Below, one piece after another: positions 23,576 to 36,110 of a stretch of 64,000 bases of DNA (its first letter is position 1; each line of letters opens with the position of its first letter). The position numbers and the translations under genes were made by a program. The stretch is from Heterocephalus glaber (lineage: Eukaryota > Chordata > Mammalia > Rodentia > Bathyergidae): NCBI RefSeq assembly GCF_000247695.1, contig NW_004624732.1:17857561-17921560 (forward strand), read 5' to 3'. Under the pieces are notes generated by a model. It was not told the origin of the DNA and did not search any database. It was given only the letters and a program-made list of their open reading frames with translations.

Positions 23576-23924
23576 TTAAGCCTTGGGGGCCATTGTCACT
23601 GTGACCATGGGAAGATAGGGTTTACTCATAACTGTTTAACAGGTCCATTTTTTTCCCCTGATACTATGAATCGGAAAATCAACATTTCAGCTGGTGCCTT
23701 GATGCCTGGGACAAGGTGTTTCCAGAGGAACATTTTATCTTTACATTTGTTTCATGCAACTGGTGCCTGTGTGGGTTAAAGGATGCCGGTCACTTGTCCC
23801 TGCCTCCTTGCCAGAGCTAAATAGTCCCTGCCTCATGCACACAGACCCTGTCAGAGAAAACAAAATCATAGGAGAAAAGCAAGCACTATTTACCAGATAC
23901 TTACAGTAGTGCGGTTTGACTCTG

Positions 23925-24395
23925 AATGCTTGGTTACATTTCAAATTTATTTCCAATCATTTTGAGTGGGATCAATGGGAAACAAAGGTACCTTTTAGCT
24001 CAGGCACCCACTGTCCCCCCCAAATGTCAAGGACTGATATTTGGTGCCATTATCCCCTGTCAGTGTGTCAATGTCACACTTCCTTGCATGCCTACCCCAC
24101 TCACACCCATGAGATGACATCCTGCTCTGCTCAGGGAGACTTGGATATCCAGACTTTCTCTCTTCCTGGCAGAGCAAAGGCTTGCCTCTCAGGGTGGCCA
24201 CTGCATCCCTGGAGAGGTGTCTCACAGCTTGGGCCTCCTCTGTCCTCCCTAGGTAGGCACTCAGTGTTCTCAGGTTCAAATCTTGGGGTCAGCCTGTGCC
24301 CTTGAGGTCTGCCTGGTGAGGCCAGTAATGGTGGTATGTGTTTTTTCTATGCTGCAGTTAGAGGAGGTCTTTGGGGAGGTGAGGTCTGGTGTCCC
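23925..24395 (-). other. GYPC: GYPC 3' UTR with poly(A) signal
   Basis: About 450-470 nt lie between the stop codon and the first canonical minus-strand AATAAA, at 23951-23946 (TTTATT on the plus strand). Cleavage would be expected some 10-30 nt further, near 23920-23935. This gives a short 3' UTR consistent with the roughly 1-kb GYPC mRNA known in mammals. The stretch has no recognisable transposon. The cleavage position is inferred. Confidence 0.6.
23946..23951 (-). terminator. GYPC: Polyadenylation hexamer AATAAA of GYPC
   Basis: This is the first canonical AATAAA on the minus strand downstream of the GYPC stop codon, 445 nt from it. No competing signal is obvious between the two. Confidence 0.6.
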
Positions 24396-24592
24396 TCAGA
24401 TAAAGTACTCCTTTTTGCTGTGGTCACCAGCATCCTGGAGGGCAGGGTCACTCTGCAGGGCCATGTCAGCACTCTCAGCAAACTCTGTGCCCTTGGCTTC
24501 ATTGGTGTGGTATGTGCCCTTGTGCCGGAACAGGTATCGGAGCACGACAAGGAGAAGGCAGAGCAGAACGAGGGCCACAGCAGTGATCACAG
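24396..24592 (-). CDS. GYPC: GYPC last coding exon (membrane segment and cytoplasmic tail)
   Basis: The acceptor TTCCTTCCCGCAG precedes 197 coding bases ending in TGA at 24398-24396. The exon encodes residues 48-112. Residues about 43-65 form one hydrophobic membrane helix. The tail starts [20 protein letters not shown], almost the same as human ([20 protein letters not shown]); this is the part known to bind the FERM domain of protein 4.1R. The protein ends in EYFI, the known ligand of the p55/MPP1 PDZ domain. The tail is 47 residues, the same length as in human. Such strong conservation of the tail next to a divergent outer part shows that the cytoskeletal anchoring role is retained. Several overlapping frames on the other strand are shadows of this exon. 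Confidence 0.97.
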
Positions 24593-26226
24593 CTGCGGGA
24601 AGGAAGACATTCAGAGGTCAGTCTGGAGCAGGTGACTTGGGGCCTGGGAAGGGGTTCAGAACCCACAGGGGTTGTATCAGGAGGACAAACATGCTGCTGT
24701 AAGTAGCACCAACCCAGGGGTGGCTTCTGCTTCCTACCTTGTGCTTCTTCCTCTTGTCATCTCAATGATCTTTTCTCCTCTCCTTTTCCATCCTCCTCCT
24801 TTTTCCCTACCTGCCCCCCATCTGCACCCTACTGGCTAGAACAGAAGCCCAGGGCTGGTCCCCGCTGGGATGTGCTCATGTCTACTGAGGAAGACAGATC
24901 TGTAGGAGGCCCCTTGTGGAACATGCAGTTGGCATGGTGAGGATATGTGGGGTTAGCTTGAACTGAGGAGCTCCTGGGATGCCGAATTTTCATTTCTTCA
25001 GATGATCCCAACTGGGTGTTTCCTGGGACATGGGGCTTTCTGTGCAAAAGCAGGAAAGTCCCAGCAAACTGAGAAGAGATGGTTGCACTCTGGGTGCTCT
25101 ACAGAAGGAGGAAATGATGAGGGTTGATGACAGTGCCTGGGTGAGGGGTGGGAGGTATGGTTTGAGAGCCGCCCCTCACCCAGCCTGTTGCATTCACTCC
25201 TGGGGAATGAAGATTCCTGAGTCTGGCAGAAGGAGTGGACTTGGCCTTACAGAGACACCATGCCAAGAGGCAGGCCAGTTACGGTCAGGCCACTCAAGGC
25301 CTGGGGAGCCAACCAGGTGTCAAGACTGGGCAAGTTCAGGGAAGGCTGAAGGGCACCAGGCTCGTGGTGGCGTTGGCTTTGGCCATTTTCTCTGAAGCTG
25401 CAGAATAAGCCTCTGTCATTACTTGGATCAGGTTTATTCAGGGGGCTTTGGGGAAATATTCCCGGGGAACATGGTGAAGCTATAACTGCTCCCAAGTCCC
25501 ACTTTTATGGAACAATTTCCTATACTTCCTTCTGCCTTCTGAGGGAAACTAGTGTTGTACAATGTTAATAATAGTATCTAAGAAGCAAAGGCTCAGGAGC
25601 AAATGAGGGGGAGAAATGCAGGGTTAAATAAAATTGAACAGGTGTCTTTGATGGCTTCCTGCTGTCTCTCCCTTTTTCTTTTAGTTGTAGAAGTTCCCTG
25701 AGCTATTAATAAGCTAGAGAGAATTATGAATCTCAAATGAGGGAACAGAGCAAGAGACAGCTTCCAAACTAGATTGTTCTGGAGTGCAGTTTGGGGACAC
25801 AGCTGTGAGCACATGGGAACTACCTGTCCAGGGTTCAGCACAAGGCAAGGGAGGGGTCATATTCTCTTTAGGATGGAAATGTGAGACTCAGGGCATGGAC
25901 GAGGGAGATGAGGGAGAGTGCAGGGAGCCCCGGTCAATCCATGCACCCATGCACCACCACCACCACATGTGTTTGACCTGAGCTACTCTCTGCAGCCTGA
26001 GTGCCTTGTGGGTTGATGGGGTAGGAGGGAGGGTGCTTCCTGACATGCCTGTTGAGGGCTCTCTTGGCCTGGGCGGGTACCATGCTGAACATTTCTGATG
26101 AGGACTGGACTCTTCCATTCCACAATCAAAGCCTCCAATAAAGAAGGAGGTGACCGTGGGATCCTCAGGCCAGTTCTCCCCTGGGACTTCCCCCAGCTGC
26201 CAGAAGAGCCTGTCATGCTGGCTCAC
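24593..26226 (-). other. GYPC: GYPC intron between coding exons 2 and 3
   Basis: This 1.6-kb phase-1 intron has GTGAGC at its 5' end and CCCGCAG at its 3' end. It looks like unique sequence with no young transposon. The frames on either strand are short and show no known domain. Confidence 0.85.
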
Positions 26227-26334
26227 CTGCAATAATGGCGATGTCCATCGTTGTGGGGAAGGGTGTCCCTGAGTCAGGCACTGGTATGATGGCATCGGGT
26301 ATCCCTGGGTCAGGTGCTGGCGTGGTGTAGAGTG
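26227..26334 (-). CDS. GYPC: GYPC coding exon 2 (extracellular stem and start of membrane segment)
   Basis: This 108-nt exon is bounded by a pyrimidine-rich acceptor (CTTCTTTCTGCAG) and a donor (GCAG|GTGAGC). It encodes residues 12-47. It starts with LYTT, then has two 12-residue proline-rich units (residues 17-28 and 29-40, each around P-x-P-D-x-G), then MDIAIIA, which begins the membrane segment. Human GYPC has the same arrangement: a PDPG-containing stem followed by MDIVVIAG. Both ends are phase 1, so the exon can be skipped or duplicated without breaking the frame; human GYPC is known for exon duplication and deletion in this region. The internal 36-bp duplication is described among the findings. 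The stretch has no Asn; its Ser and Thr are the only likely glycan sites. Confidence 0.88.
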
Positions 26335-26739
26335 CTGCAGAAAGAAGAGAGGAGCCTGAGGGTACAGGAAGCCTCTCTACACCTGATAACAATGGCCTGA
26401 GCCTGCACCCTCTGCACACCTATAAGCAGCTCTGCAAATGGCCCAGGTAGACAGGCATGACACAGTATCTGCACAGACCCTTGCCCAGGTGTATAGACAT
26501 GACCCAGGCTCAGCTTGGCTGCTGACCAGGCTGGAAAACCCCAAGAACCCTGAGAATCACCAGTTAACTCAGGACTGTGGGGTCTCTGCTGAATCTGAGC
26601 ACTGAGACGGGGACCCACACCTGGTGCATGCCTAACAGGTATCTGCAGTGTGAACGAAGTGTGCATGGCTGGATTTAACACAGGCCATCTGTGAAGTGTG
26701 TGTTCTTGTCAGGTGTTGCTTTAGCTGCCTTTGGTCTAC

Positions 26740-26880
26740 ACTCTCCTGTGGTCCACCCAGCAATCCTGTGCGGTACCTGGTATTATAAGTCCATTTTATA
26801 GCTAGAACACTAAGTCTGAGAGATGTGATGAGCCTGTGGTCACACAGCTCATCCAGAGGCGGGTGGGGACTTTCCCATCA
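26740..26880 (+). repeat. MIR SINE
   Basis: CATTTTATAGCTAGAACACTAAG followed by TGTGGTCACACAGCTCATCC matches MIR. It lies in GYPC intron 1. Confidence 0.7.
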
Positions 26881-27869
26881 CTCTTACATTTGGGGTGTAC
26901 TTTCCCTCTTGAAAAACCCCTCCCTGACAACCCTCCCTAAGTCTTTGAATCGATTCTCCTGGGGGACTGGTGGCTCTGTGACTATCTGAGTTACTGAGAG
27001 TGCAACTCTGCAGCCCAGTGACCAGACTGGTGGGCAAAGATCGTAAGGATAGTGGGAACCTGAAGCTGCTGCACAGAATGTCTCTTCTCCTTTGGGAAAT
27101 GAGTGAGAAGAAAGATTTATTAGACCACAGAAATATCAGTGTTAACATGGAAAAACAATGTTCCTATTACAGCAGATATGCACATTAAAAAGGGAAGTGT
27201 GCTTCCTAATAGGCATTTCCACTCAGAGGATCATTGTAATTATAGTGCTATGAGATCATTCTCCCCAAGGAAGCTGCCTGGTAAGGAGCTGGCTGTGAGT
27301 GTCAGGAGGCACAGTGGGTGAGGGAGAAACATTCTCCAGGCTGCAGGCCCAGAACAGGGTAGCAGAAGAGCCAGGCCAGGAGGTCTGGGACCGGCAAGGA
27401 GCCCAAAGGTAGGGAGGAGGATGAAACCTGTTATTAAGTCAGCAACGAGAAAGAGTGGACATGCCCAGAGGCAGGCAGGGAGGAGGAATGTTTAAGACCT
27501 GAAGCATCAAGCTCACACCGATATTGGATTCTACTGCATACTATGGGAAGTGCAGTCTGTGACTGAGAACCTAGTACATGACTCAGTACCTATGACTGAG
27601 TACCTAGCAAGTATTCAGATATTCACTGAAGACATGAAAAATGCACAGGCACATGAACATGTGGATTTAGGGGCTGGAATTCTTGGCCTTTCTTAATCAC
27701 CAGACACCTTACAGGTCAGTAAGAAAGACACCTCACTTAAGGATGGTTACAGAAGCTCCAATACCCAGAATTTCCAAAGAGTTTTCTAGGTGGAGACTAG
27801 TATTTCTTAAATCAGTTCGTCCAGTGCAGCCAGCCCACTTCTTCTTCCTTCAGAACAATTAGTAATTGC

Positions 27870-28015
27870 TTACCATATAGGAGGCAGTGTTCTCAGCTTT
27901 TAAGACACTTTAACTTACTTAGTCTCTGCAACAGTTCCTTTTGGTAAGACTCAATTAGAAAAGTCCCTGTACTATGTGCTCAGAGGCAGTGAGAGTTCTG
28001 GCGAGTCTGATTTGG
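27870..28015 (+). repeat. MIR-like fragment
   Basis: GGCAGTGTTCTCAGCTTTTAAG and the following sequence resemble the 5' half of MIR; the match is weak. Confidence 0.35.
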
Positions 28016-31000
28016 GGTTTGAGAGCGGGGTGCCCTTTGAGAACATAGAGAGTTCTCCTCGACTTACACTGGGTTTTTTTCTTCTTGTTCTTGTTTCCTC
28101 AGTGCCCCTGTGCAAGTGAGGTCGAAAGCTAACAGTTGAAGTTCATTAACCAACTTTTCCTTTTGGCTGGAAAGGTCAAATACATTTATTTTTCCTTGAG
28201 GATTTGCTGTTATTGTTCCTGAAAGAATGTAGCATTCAGGCTTTGAGTCTCTAATAGACCAGAGTGCCCCAAAGGAGCAAGTGAATAGCTCATCCCCCAT
28301 CCACCCATTTCTCCCAGAAGCCAGGAACTGTTAGCTGAGCTCTTCATATTTACCCACCCAACCACAGGCTGAAGAAGAGAGGACAATGGTCTCTGTTCCG
28401 AGGAGCTGGTTGCAGAGCTGTGGCACATTGATGTGAAAAGTTAGACTCCTCCACTTCTCTATGTGACAAAGTGTGCAGTTAGATGTTAACTGGGTACCTA
28501 GGAGCATCTTGGAGGGGCATCAAGCATGTCTCAGCTCTAGGCCTCCTGGGTTCTAAGACTGGAGAAAGTTCATGATGTTGTGTGTTCATTTTTGCCTTCA
28601 GCAAACCTTTTCTAGCACTTAGTATGTTCCAGCAACATGCTTCATGTTAGAGCAGTGCTCCTGTCCTGGGAGATCACTGTAACCAAGGGGACCAAGTGCA
28701 TCTGTGGGTAAGCTCATCAAGGGTCATTCTCTGATGACCCCAGCAAAGGCTTCAGGAGGAGGTGATCCCCAGCCTCGTCTACTGAAATGGTGGGTGGCAG
28801 TGCCAGCAGAGGGAAAAGAATAGTGGCAAGACAGAGATGTGGAGGAAATGACTGTGGATTGTGGAGCAGTTAGCAAGTAGGGTGGGGCAGGATGGTGTCT
28901 CTCCAACTGCTGTGATGGAAGGTCACTATCTGTGCGAGGCTGAGCCCAAGCAGCTGCTGCATGTGAGGGCGTCACCTGCCTACTCCCTACCTGCAGAAAG
29001 TGCCCAAGTCCTACCCAGGGTGTGTGGACGGAATCTACAAGTGACACCTGTGTCAACTTGACCACCTGTGTCAGAACATGCCAGTCTCAAGGCCAAAATG
29101 ATGGCTCCATAATTCCCACTGGGTCACCTTGTAAACAATCTTCCTAATCCCAGGGCCACCAAAGTGTGATGCAATGTAGTTATACAGCTATGACAGCCTA
29201 TAAAATGATCTGACTATGTTCCTTCTCTTAACCACTATCCTGTCTCACCTGCTGCTGCCACTGTGCAGAAACATAACATAGGGGTTGGTATTAGAATCCC
29301 TGTAGGCTGCACCACACCTTCCACATTGAATTTCAGCATTGTGGTGGGGCCTCCGGGCTGGGTGGCCAGAAGTGGCCTCTGCGCCCTGGAAGAGATGGTC
29401 ATTCCTGCATCACCAAATGGACTCAGCAGTCAGGAAGCTGAGTCAGGAAGGGGCATCTCTGTCCTGTGTGCACCTTGGAGTCTCACTCAGACATTTTTTC
29501 ACATGTAGGCATTTGCCTTGATGACTGTTCCCAGGAGTGGGGCTGTAAAATAGGGGAAGATGGCATAACACACAGCTCAGAGTATCTGTTTCCAAGTTCT
29601 GCTCTACATGCCTTCCTCTGCTATTATCCTTGAGCATTTTTTAAATTAATAGAGCCTTTTTTAAAAAAGCAAAACCATGGCCAATCTGCTTTGGTTGAAC
29701 TATAGAGGCCAAGTTAAAAGGTGGAATATCTCATCTCTATTCTAGAATCAGAGAATAAAAATGGAATCCTAATTTGAGGATGGTGACAGCAGGAGCAATC
29801 AGCAAGAAAGGTGATTTAGCTGAGCAGGATGAAGTCATCATTAGTCACACAGGAATTCTTCAGGGAGAAGACCCTGTCATCTTCGAGTTGTGTGGTGTTT
29901 GCAGTTTATCAAGAAAGCTGCAAATACCCTTCTATATTCGTGAGATGGAGTGAAGGAAAAGGGATCATTATTCCCCTGATCCCCCACGCTCCTGCCCCCA
30001 GCAGACACATCCTGCCTAAGGTTTGTAGAAAAGTCAAAGTTATAAGAGACAGGAAGGGAGGAGGAGAAGACTCTGGTCAGGCTCTTGTGTCTGGCTCCTG
30101 AGGAGACCACGTTGGCTGGGAAGCCGCTTAGGCTGGGGAGTATGAACTGGGAGCAGCTGGCAGCTGAAGAAGTGCAGTCTAAACACAATGCAGAGACCAC
30201 TCAAAGGGAAATTGTTCATTCCATGCTTCCTAGTAAGAGGAGAAAAATCTACCCTTGAAGAAATCAATGTGGCTTTAGCACATGGAAAAGGAGACCAAGC
30301 TACTTCTAATTTGCACCTGTCTTTTTATCAAGCTGACTGATCAACACAGTGAAAGGAGAACAAAATCCTTAGGAGGAATGGAAGCTGAAAGCAAGAGAGA
30401 AGCAGGAGATGACACCTGATAGTGACACAGCCTCCACAGTCCAGAGAACCCTACTTCTGGACACAGTCCCAGTAGGCCCCAGCAGTTGGTGTTACGTCTA
30501 CCAAAGGGGATTTCTCTCCTTCTCAGAACTCACTGGACTTTCCTCTGAACTCTGTTATACTTGCTTTGGCATTTCTCCACAAGGGCAGATACCTCATCAT
30601 GACGACTTTGGTGGTTTTTGGCTTAGAGTCTTTTTGCCTGATCTCTACAGGTGGAGCTAATGGTGACAGCGTCCAAGCTGGTGGAACATGGACCTCCATT
30701 CTGTTGAGTGTGAACCAGGTACCTCTCACACCATTGACCTCTGACCTTTAGGGTAAAGAATGACAGTTCTCTGGGTAGATGTACATGGCACACCTGATAG
30801 AATGAGTATATGGGTGTCCTTGAGGGAAAGAACACATTTCCTATTTCTTTTGGAGGAGCCAATGAGAAACTGAGAATGTGGCAGCACTCAGTGAGAATAT
30901 TTTGGATGATGCATAACAAGGGAACAAATTAATGTATGCACCATCTATTTAGCATAAACCACAAGATCCAAAGAAGGAAAGGAATTAAATACTCATAGGA

Positions 31001-31499
31001 GTCTGAGTCTCCTTCTCAAATGGCCTCTTATCCTACCTTTCCCACCTTGAGCTAGGATGACAACTGGAGTCTCCTTTCCTCCTCTTGCCTCATAAGGTTA
31101 TTGTGGGGCTGACAAGCTAAAACACTGGTGCACAAACTTGAGTATCAGAACTGTCTGGGGGACTTGTTAGGCCACAGATCACTACCTCCTCCTGCAATCT
31201 GGCATTCTGAGCAGTCATCATGTCAGGAGTAGGACTAATAACTTGCATTTCTAACATGTTTTCGAGTGCTGCAGATGCTGGTGGTCCAGGAGCCTCACTT
31301 TGAGAATCACTGAGCTCATGACTGTGAAAGTTATTGACCACATAATTCAGTTCAAATGCCAACCATTATACTCCACTCCTTTGCAAGAGGGTGAGAGTAG
31401 ACTGACTGGATTAGCATAGTTCTGAATGTGGCTGTAGGGACTTACTGAAGACAGAAGACTCACCCTGAGTCTTCTGAGTGGCACCAACCATAGGCTTGT

Positions 31500-31743
31500 A
31501 TCCTGAATGGAATAAAAAGGAGAAGGGGGCTTAGTGCTGCTGCCGCCACTGCTGTTTTTTTGTGCTTACCCTGCCTTGGACTGTTTCTCCTCTGTGATGC
31601 CCCTCTACCATGTCTCCTTGCCTTGGAGCCAACTGACTATGGGCTGAAACCTCTATAAACTGTGAGCTAAAGTAAACCTTTCTTCCTTTAACTTGTGGGT
31701 GTCAGGTATTTTGTTCCAGCAAAAGGGAAGTAACTAAGACACA
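31500..31743 (+). repeat. MaLR-type LTR-like relic
   Basis: The end segment TGGGCTGAAACCTCTATAAAC, GAGCTAAAGTAAACC, TCAGGTATTTTGTTCCAGCA and GTAACTAAGACA is typical of MaLR-like LTR 3' ends. It lies in GYPC intron 1. Confidence 0.55.
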
Positions 31744-32439
31744 GCTAATACCCTTTATTCATGCAAATAAGTTATAATCAAAGCTGCCTTAGCCACAACT
31801 CTGAGCTAGTGTCTCCTTTCTTCCAATAGCAAGCGGATGTAGCTAGAGACCTATCACAGTTGAAAACTGATAATCTGTCACCTCTACCTATTCCCTTGCC
31901 TGCCCATGACTGGTGCTGGGCACCATGACAAGGCATCCTTGTGCCATGCTTTGGTAAATGCACATACCCTTTTGATAAATGACTTGTGAGATTTCAGACT
32001 CCTCAGCCTTATTGTTTGGAAATAAATCAGCCCCTCAGCTGCCCACTCCTGGTGTCCTCTTGTGTGTCAGCTGATCACAAAGAGAGCAATGGAAAGGAAA
32101 ATTACCACTCTTGGTTAATTTAAGGATAGGTGGGGTCTGATGATAAGTGAGGAAATATTTTTCCAAAAGAATGTATTTGGGGCAATCAAATTGCAAAGGA
32201 GATATGTATCTTCAAATATTTTGAGGGAGAGGAGGGGATTATACATCCCAGTCAGCATATGTTTGGCTTCTCAGCTCCAAACTCAACCACACTGTCTGGA
32301 GCACAGGAAGCTGTGGATACAGCTACTTGCAGCTCCATCCAGACAACTCCTTGACCAGAGTGAAGATATGCAGGAAGGCAGTTGGTACTCCCCTGTGAGG
32401 TCAGCACACTTGCCAGACATGGAACAGACAGTGGAATGA

Positions 32440-32630
32440 GTGGTGGCTCAGCTGTGACACACTTGTTTTTACCACATTGGGGAAATATGCAGTCTTTCTG
32501 GCATCAGTTTCTTCAAATGTAAAACATGACAGCACTACTGTGTAGACTCACTGTGAATTAGTATGTGCCAAGAACCTAATGCAGTGCATGGCATAGGTAG
32601 ACCACTTAGATATTAGTAATTATCATTGCC
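32440..32630 (+). repeat. MIR-like fragment
   Basis: TCAGTTTCTTCAAATGTAAAA and ATGGCATAGGTAGACCACTTAG resemble the MIR 3' half. Confidence 0.5.
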
Positions 32631-32689
32631 AATTATGTTGGCATAATCTTGGTCAAAGTTGTGCTCTCAAAAATAGACATCTTCAGTAC

Positions 32690-33165
32690 CATTGTAGACT
32701 ATTTGGCAAATGTATCACCCTAAGAATCAAACAATACACTTCTAGTGGTTATCCTACATAAATAACTGGGAATGGAACAGAAATCAACCCTCCAGAAAGC
32801 ATATTTCAATGTGGTTTAAAATGGAAAATAAGAGAGAGAATAGTTAAAATGGTCCACATTAGGGAACTGGTTGTGTAAATTATGATATGAATATTATGCA
32901 GTTTTAAATGTGACGTGTAAATTCTTAGTGACAGTAGGAAATGCTTGTGGTATGACATTAAGTGATGGGGACAGATCCTTGTAAGTAGAAATGATGCTAA
33001 ATATTCCCCAAGAGTCTTAGCTGAAGGAATGAAAGGAAGCATACTTAAAATGTTGGCTTTCAGATGGTGGATAGGGTATAAGTGGTTTTGTTTTCTTCTA
33101 ATATATAGTTTTTGGTACTTTCTGAGCCATCTACAATAACCATGTCCTTTAAGAAATGGAGATGA
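32690..33165 (+). repeat. Old LINE-1 (L1M/HAL1-like) 3' fragment
   Basis: Phrases such as GGGAACTGGTTGTGTAAATT, AATATTATGCAG and the CAGATGGTGGATAGGGTATA to ACAATAACCATG end are typical of very old L1 3' regions. Confidence 0.55.
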
Positions 33166-33845
33166 ATCTTCAGAATTGACCATTGTCTCACAGAATCTTC
33201 AAAGCCTCAGACCCGAAGGTCTGTGAAGGTTCCTTCCACCTGCTCTGACCTTCCTGCCTCTTTCCATGCTACCACTGGGTACCCTCATCCCGTTCATTGT
33301 CTCCCACAAACCAAAGTTAGGCTATTGTTGGATGGCAGGACCTTGGGCACCCTCTCTGATGATCCTTTGTGTCTTACATTTATGCCCTTTGCCTAAACAC
33401 GAAAGATGTTTCAAGTAGACATTTTCATTTCTAATAAAGAAATGCACAATGTGGAAAAGAGCTGCTGTGTTCAGTGACCACTGGTTCTCTCAAACTTTCC
33501 CTGGGCTGTGGTTGTGGACTGAAGAATTTGAGCAGCAGCTTAAGTTCTAAAGTCCTCAAGTGGATTAACAGGTCAGCTCAGCCTCTCACTGATGGGTATT
33601 AGGAATCACAGAACCGCAGGCCAACCATTTGTACTTCTTTGGAGCTCTTTGAGACTTCATTGGTGTCTACTCAGAAATCCCAGCTCTGAGTACCTCCCAC
33701 CTCCCTAAGACTCTGGAACGTTCCTTTCCCTTAAGAATCCTCTGACCAGAAGAGGCCTAGTTTCCCTTTGATTTCAGGATTATGAGAAGAAACCTTACAC
33801 TGAAATGTGTAAACTCAGTTTCTTCTGCTGACTTGCCTTTCTCCA

Positions 33846-33965
33846 TTTACTCATTTTCTTTTCTTTTCTTTTTTTTTTTTGGTACCAGGGATCGAACTCA
33901 GGTCTTCATGCTTGTGCAGCAGGTGGCGAAACCACTGAGCTAAATACCCCGCCTTTACTCATTTT
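33846..33965 (-). mobile_element. ID-type SINE with target-site duplication
   Basis: The direct repeats TTTACTCATTTT lie at 33846-33857 and 33954-33965. Between them is a minus-strand ID-type SINE: T tract, GGTACCAGGGATCGAACTCA (B box reversed) and CCACTGAGCTAAAT (A box reversed). Confidence 0.9.
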
Positions 33966-35160
33966 ATCTTTGGTCTCTTCATCCTCATCTACATTTCTTG
34001 CTTCATTTTCCAAGATCCAACAAATCATTCATCAACACCTTGTCCCACACTTTGGCTTCTGTAGTTTTAAATAAATAGTGGGTATTGGCTTCTAGGAACA
34101 ATGATTCTCTCTTGATCCCCCAAGGTGTTTAGAACACATAATAAAGGGGTAACATGAGGGACCATGGGAGCTAGGCCAGATGAGGTTGGGTGAAGAAATT
34201 TCAGGGTGTTTCAGTGGGATGGGTGACAGGTCATTGGACTAGAGGTGTCCATGGGGCTCAGAAGTTACTAGAGTGGAGATGTGGAACTGAAAGGCATGAG
34301 TTGGCATTGGTGGAGGTTGGAGGAGAGCAAGATAGTAGGAATGTGGACTTTGGGGTGGCATGGTTACTGGTAATGACATTCTGGTACATTCTGGCAAGAG
34401 CATGTGGCTGAGGTCAAATGGAGGGTATGGTCAGAAAGGAAATGTATCACCTGTGGATGTTGACAGTACATGGAAATCACATCTGTGTAAAAGAAATGTA
34501 ATGACTGCACTGAGGATGAAGTAGACAGTGCAAATTATCTAAAACGAAGGGACTTTGAGGGATGAAGGATGAACCATGTCTTAGGTAGGGTCAAGAGGAG
34601 CAAGGGGGACCCTGAGCTCATGCCCAGGATGTGCACAGGAGAGAGGTACAGCCACTATGAGGAGGTTAAGAGTATTCTGAGGAGGAGCCAGGTGCCCATG
34701 TGAGGGACCCACAGAAACATGTCAGGAGAGGTCTGGGGATGAGGCATGGGCAGGTGTGGGCATCCAGGTGTCTTCACCGCAGGCCTGGATGCTCCTGGAG
34801 TTGTATGTGTGCTCTGTTCTTCCCCTCAGCTTCCTTCCTTCCATATTACTTAACTCTTGACCTGGACCCTCTGGTTACTCAAGGGCCAAAGTCACTGGCT
34901 CAAGTGTGGTCCACAGGTGGCCTGAGAAGCTGTCTGTCCCTGCAAGCTCCACCACCATTACAATGAGCGACAGGATAGCTGTGACTCTGCTGAAGGCTGA
35001 GTCCAAGTTGTGCTGTCAGACTTTTTGAAACCCTTGGGTTCTCAGCCCTTATTTCAGGGGAGAATTCTCTAAATTTGCCTCCTTTGGTTAATTCTTCTGT
35101 AAGTGTTGGCTGGTTGGAAGGAAAGCTCTGCACCAACATAGAGCTTCTTTCCAAACTTCT

Positions 35161-35250
35161 GCTCATCCTTCAATTCAGATCAACGTCACTGCCTCCGAGA
35201 CACCTTCCCTGACGTCTGCACAAGGGCTGGGTGCTCCTTCGTGCACTCCT
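35161..35250 (-). repeat. L2 LINE fragment (weak)
   Basis: TCATCCTTCAATTCAGATCA followed by GAGACACCTTCCCTGACG is the reverse reading of an L2 3' piece. Confidence 0.4.
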
Positions 35251-35460
35251 GCATGCTACAGCAAGGCAAATTTTTCACCAAAGGCCATGCAGTAAGTGGT
35301 TTAGGCTTTGCAGGGTATATATAGTCTCTGTTTTACATTTTTGTTTGCTTGTTTACAACCCCTTAAAATATGAAAACCAGTTTTAGCTAGTTGACTATAG
35401 ACACTCAGGTTACAGTTGCATTAAGTCCACAGGTTGTTTTCATATCTCCATTAAAATGCT

Positions 35461-35655
35461 CTGCAGGAGCCAGATGTGGTGGTGCATGCCTGTAATTCCT
35501 GTAATCTGGGAGCCTGAGGCCAAAAAATCAAAAGTTTAAGCCCAGACTGGGCAATTTAGTGATTTAGTGAGATCCTATCTCAAAATAAACAGGATTAGGG
35601 ATGTAGCTCAGTGCAAAGACCTTGGATTCTTTTCCAGGTACCACCAAAAAAAGGA
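35461..35655 (+). mobile_element. Composite B1-ID SINE
   Basis: B1-like half (AGATGTGGTGGTGCATGCCT, GAGCCTGAGG, CCCAGACTGGGC) followed by an ID half (TTAGGGATGTAGCTCAGTG, TTCCAGGTACC) and an A-rich tail. It is the best-preserved composite in the window. Confidence 0.85.
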
Positions 35656-35704
35656 AGAGGAGAAGGATGAGGAGGAGGAGGAGGAGGAGGAGGAGGAGGA
35701 AAAG
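35656..35704 (+). repeat. (GGA)n repeat at a SINE tail
   Basis: AGGAGG units directly follow the A-rich SINE tail, a usual place for microsatellite growth. Confidence 0.9.
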
Positions 35705-35764
35705 GAAAGCTTTGTAGGTATCCATCTGCCCTCATTTTTGAGCTGCTACTGGAGCACAAGGACT

Positions 35765-36110
35765 GTATTTCTTGCTGATTGTCACTTTGACTGGATCAAG
35801 AGACTCGTGGAGGGAGGACTGGATCATGGGGTGCCATCCTAGGATCCTAGATGAGTGTGTGGTTAGAAAGTGGGACCCAGTTAGACATGGGTCACTGGGC
35901 ACATGTCTTTGGTGGGCATACACCTTGCTGTGTGTTCTACTCTCTGGCCTCCATGAAGTGAGCAGCTTTTCTCTGCCAGGCCCTTCTGCCCTATGTTCTT
36001 GCCTTGGAGCCAGCCAAGCATTAACTAAAACCTCTGAAACTGTGAGACAAATTAAACTTTTCCTCCCTTAAGCTGAAAGTGTTGGGAATTTTGTCCCAGT
36101 GACCATTACA
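35765..36110 (+). repeat. MaLR-type LTR-like relic
   Basis: Ends with AAACCTCTGAAACTGTGAGAC, AAATTAAACTTTTCC and GGGAATTTTGTCCCAGTGA, the same end pattern as at 31743. Confidence 0.5.
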
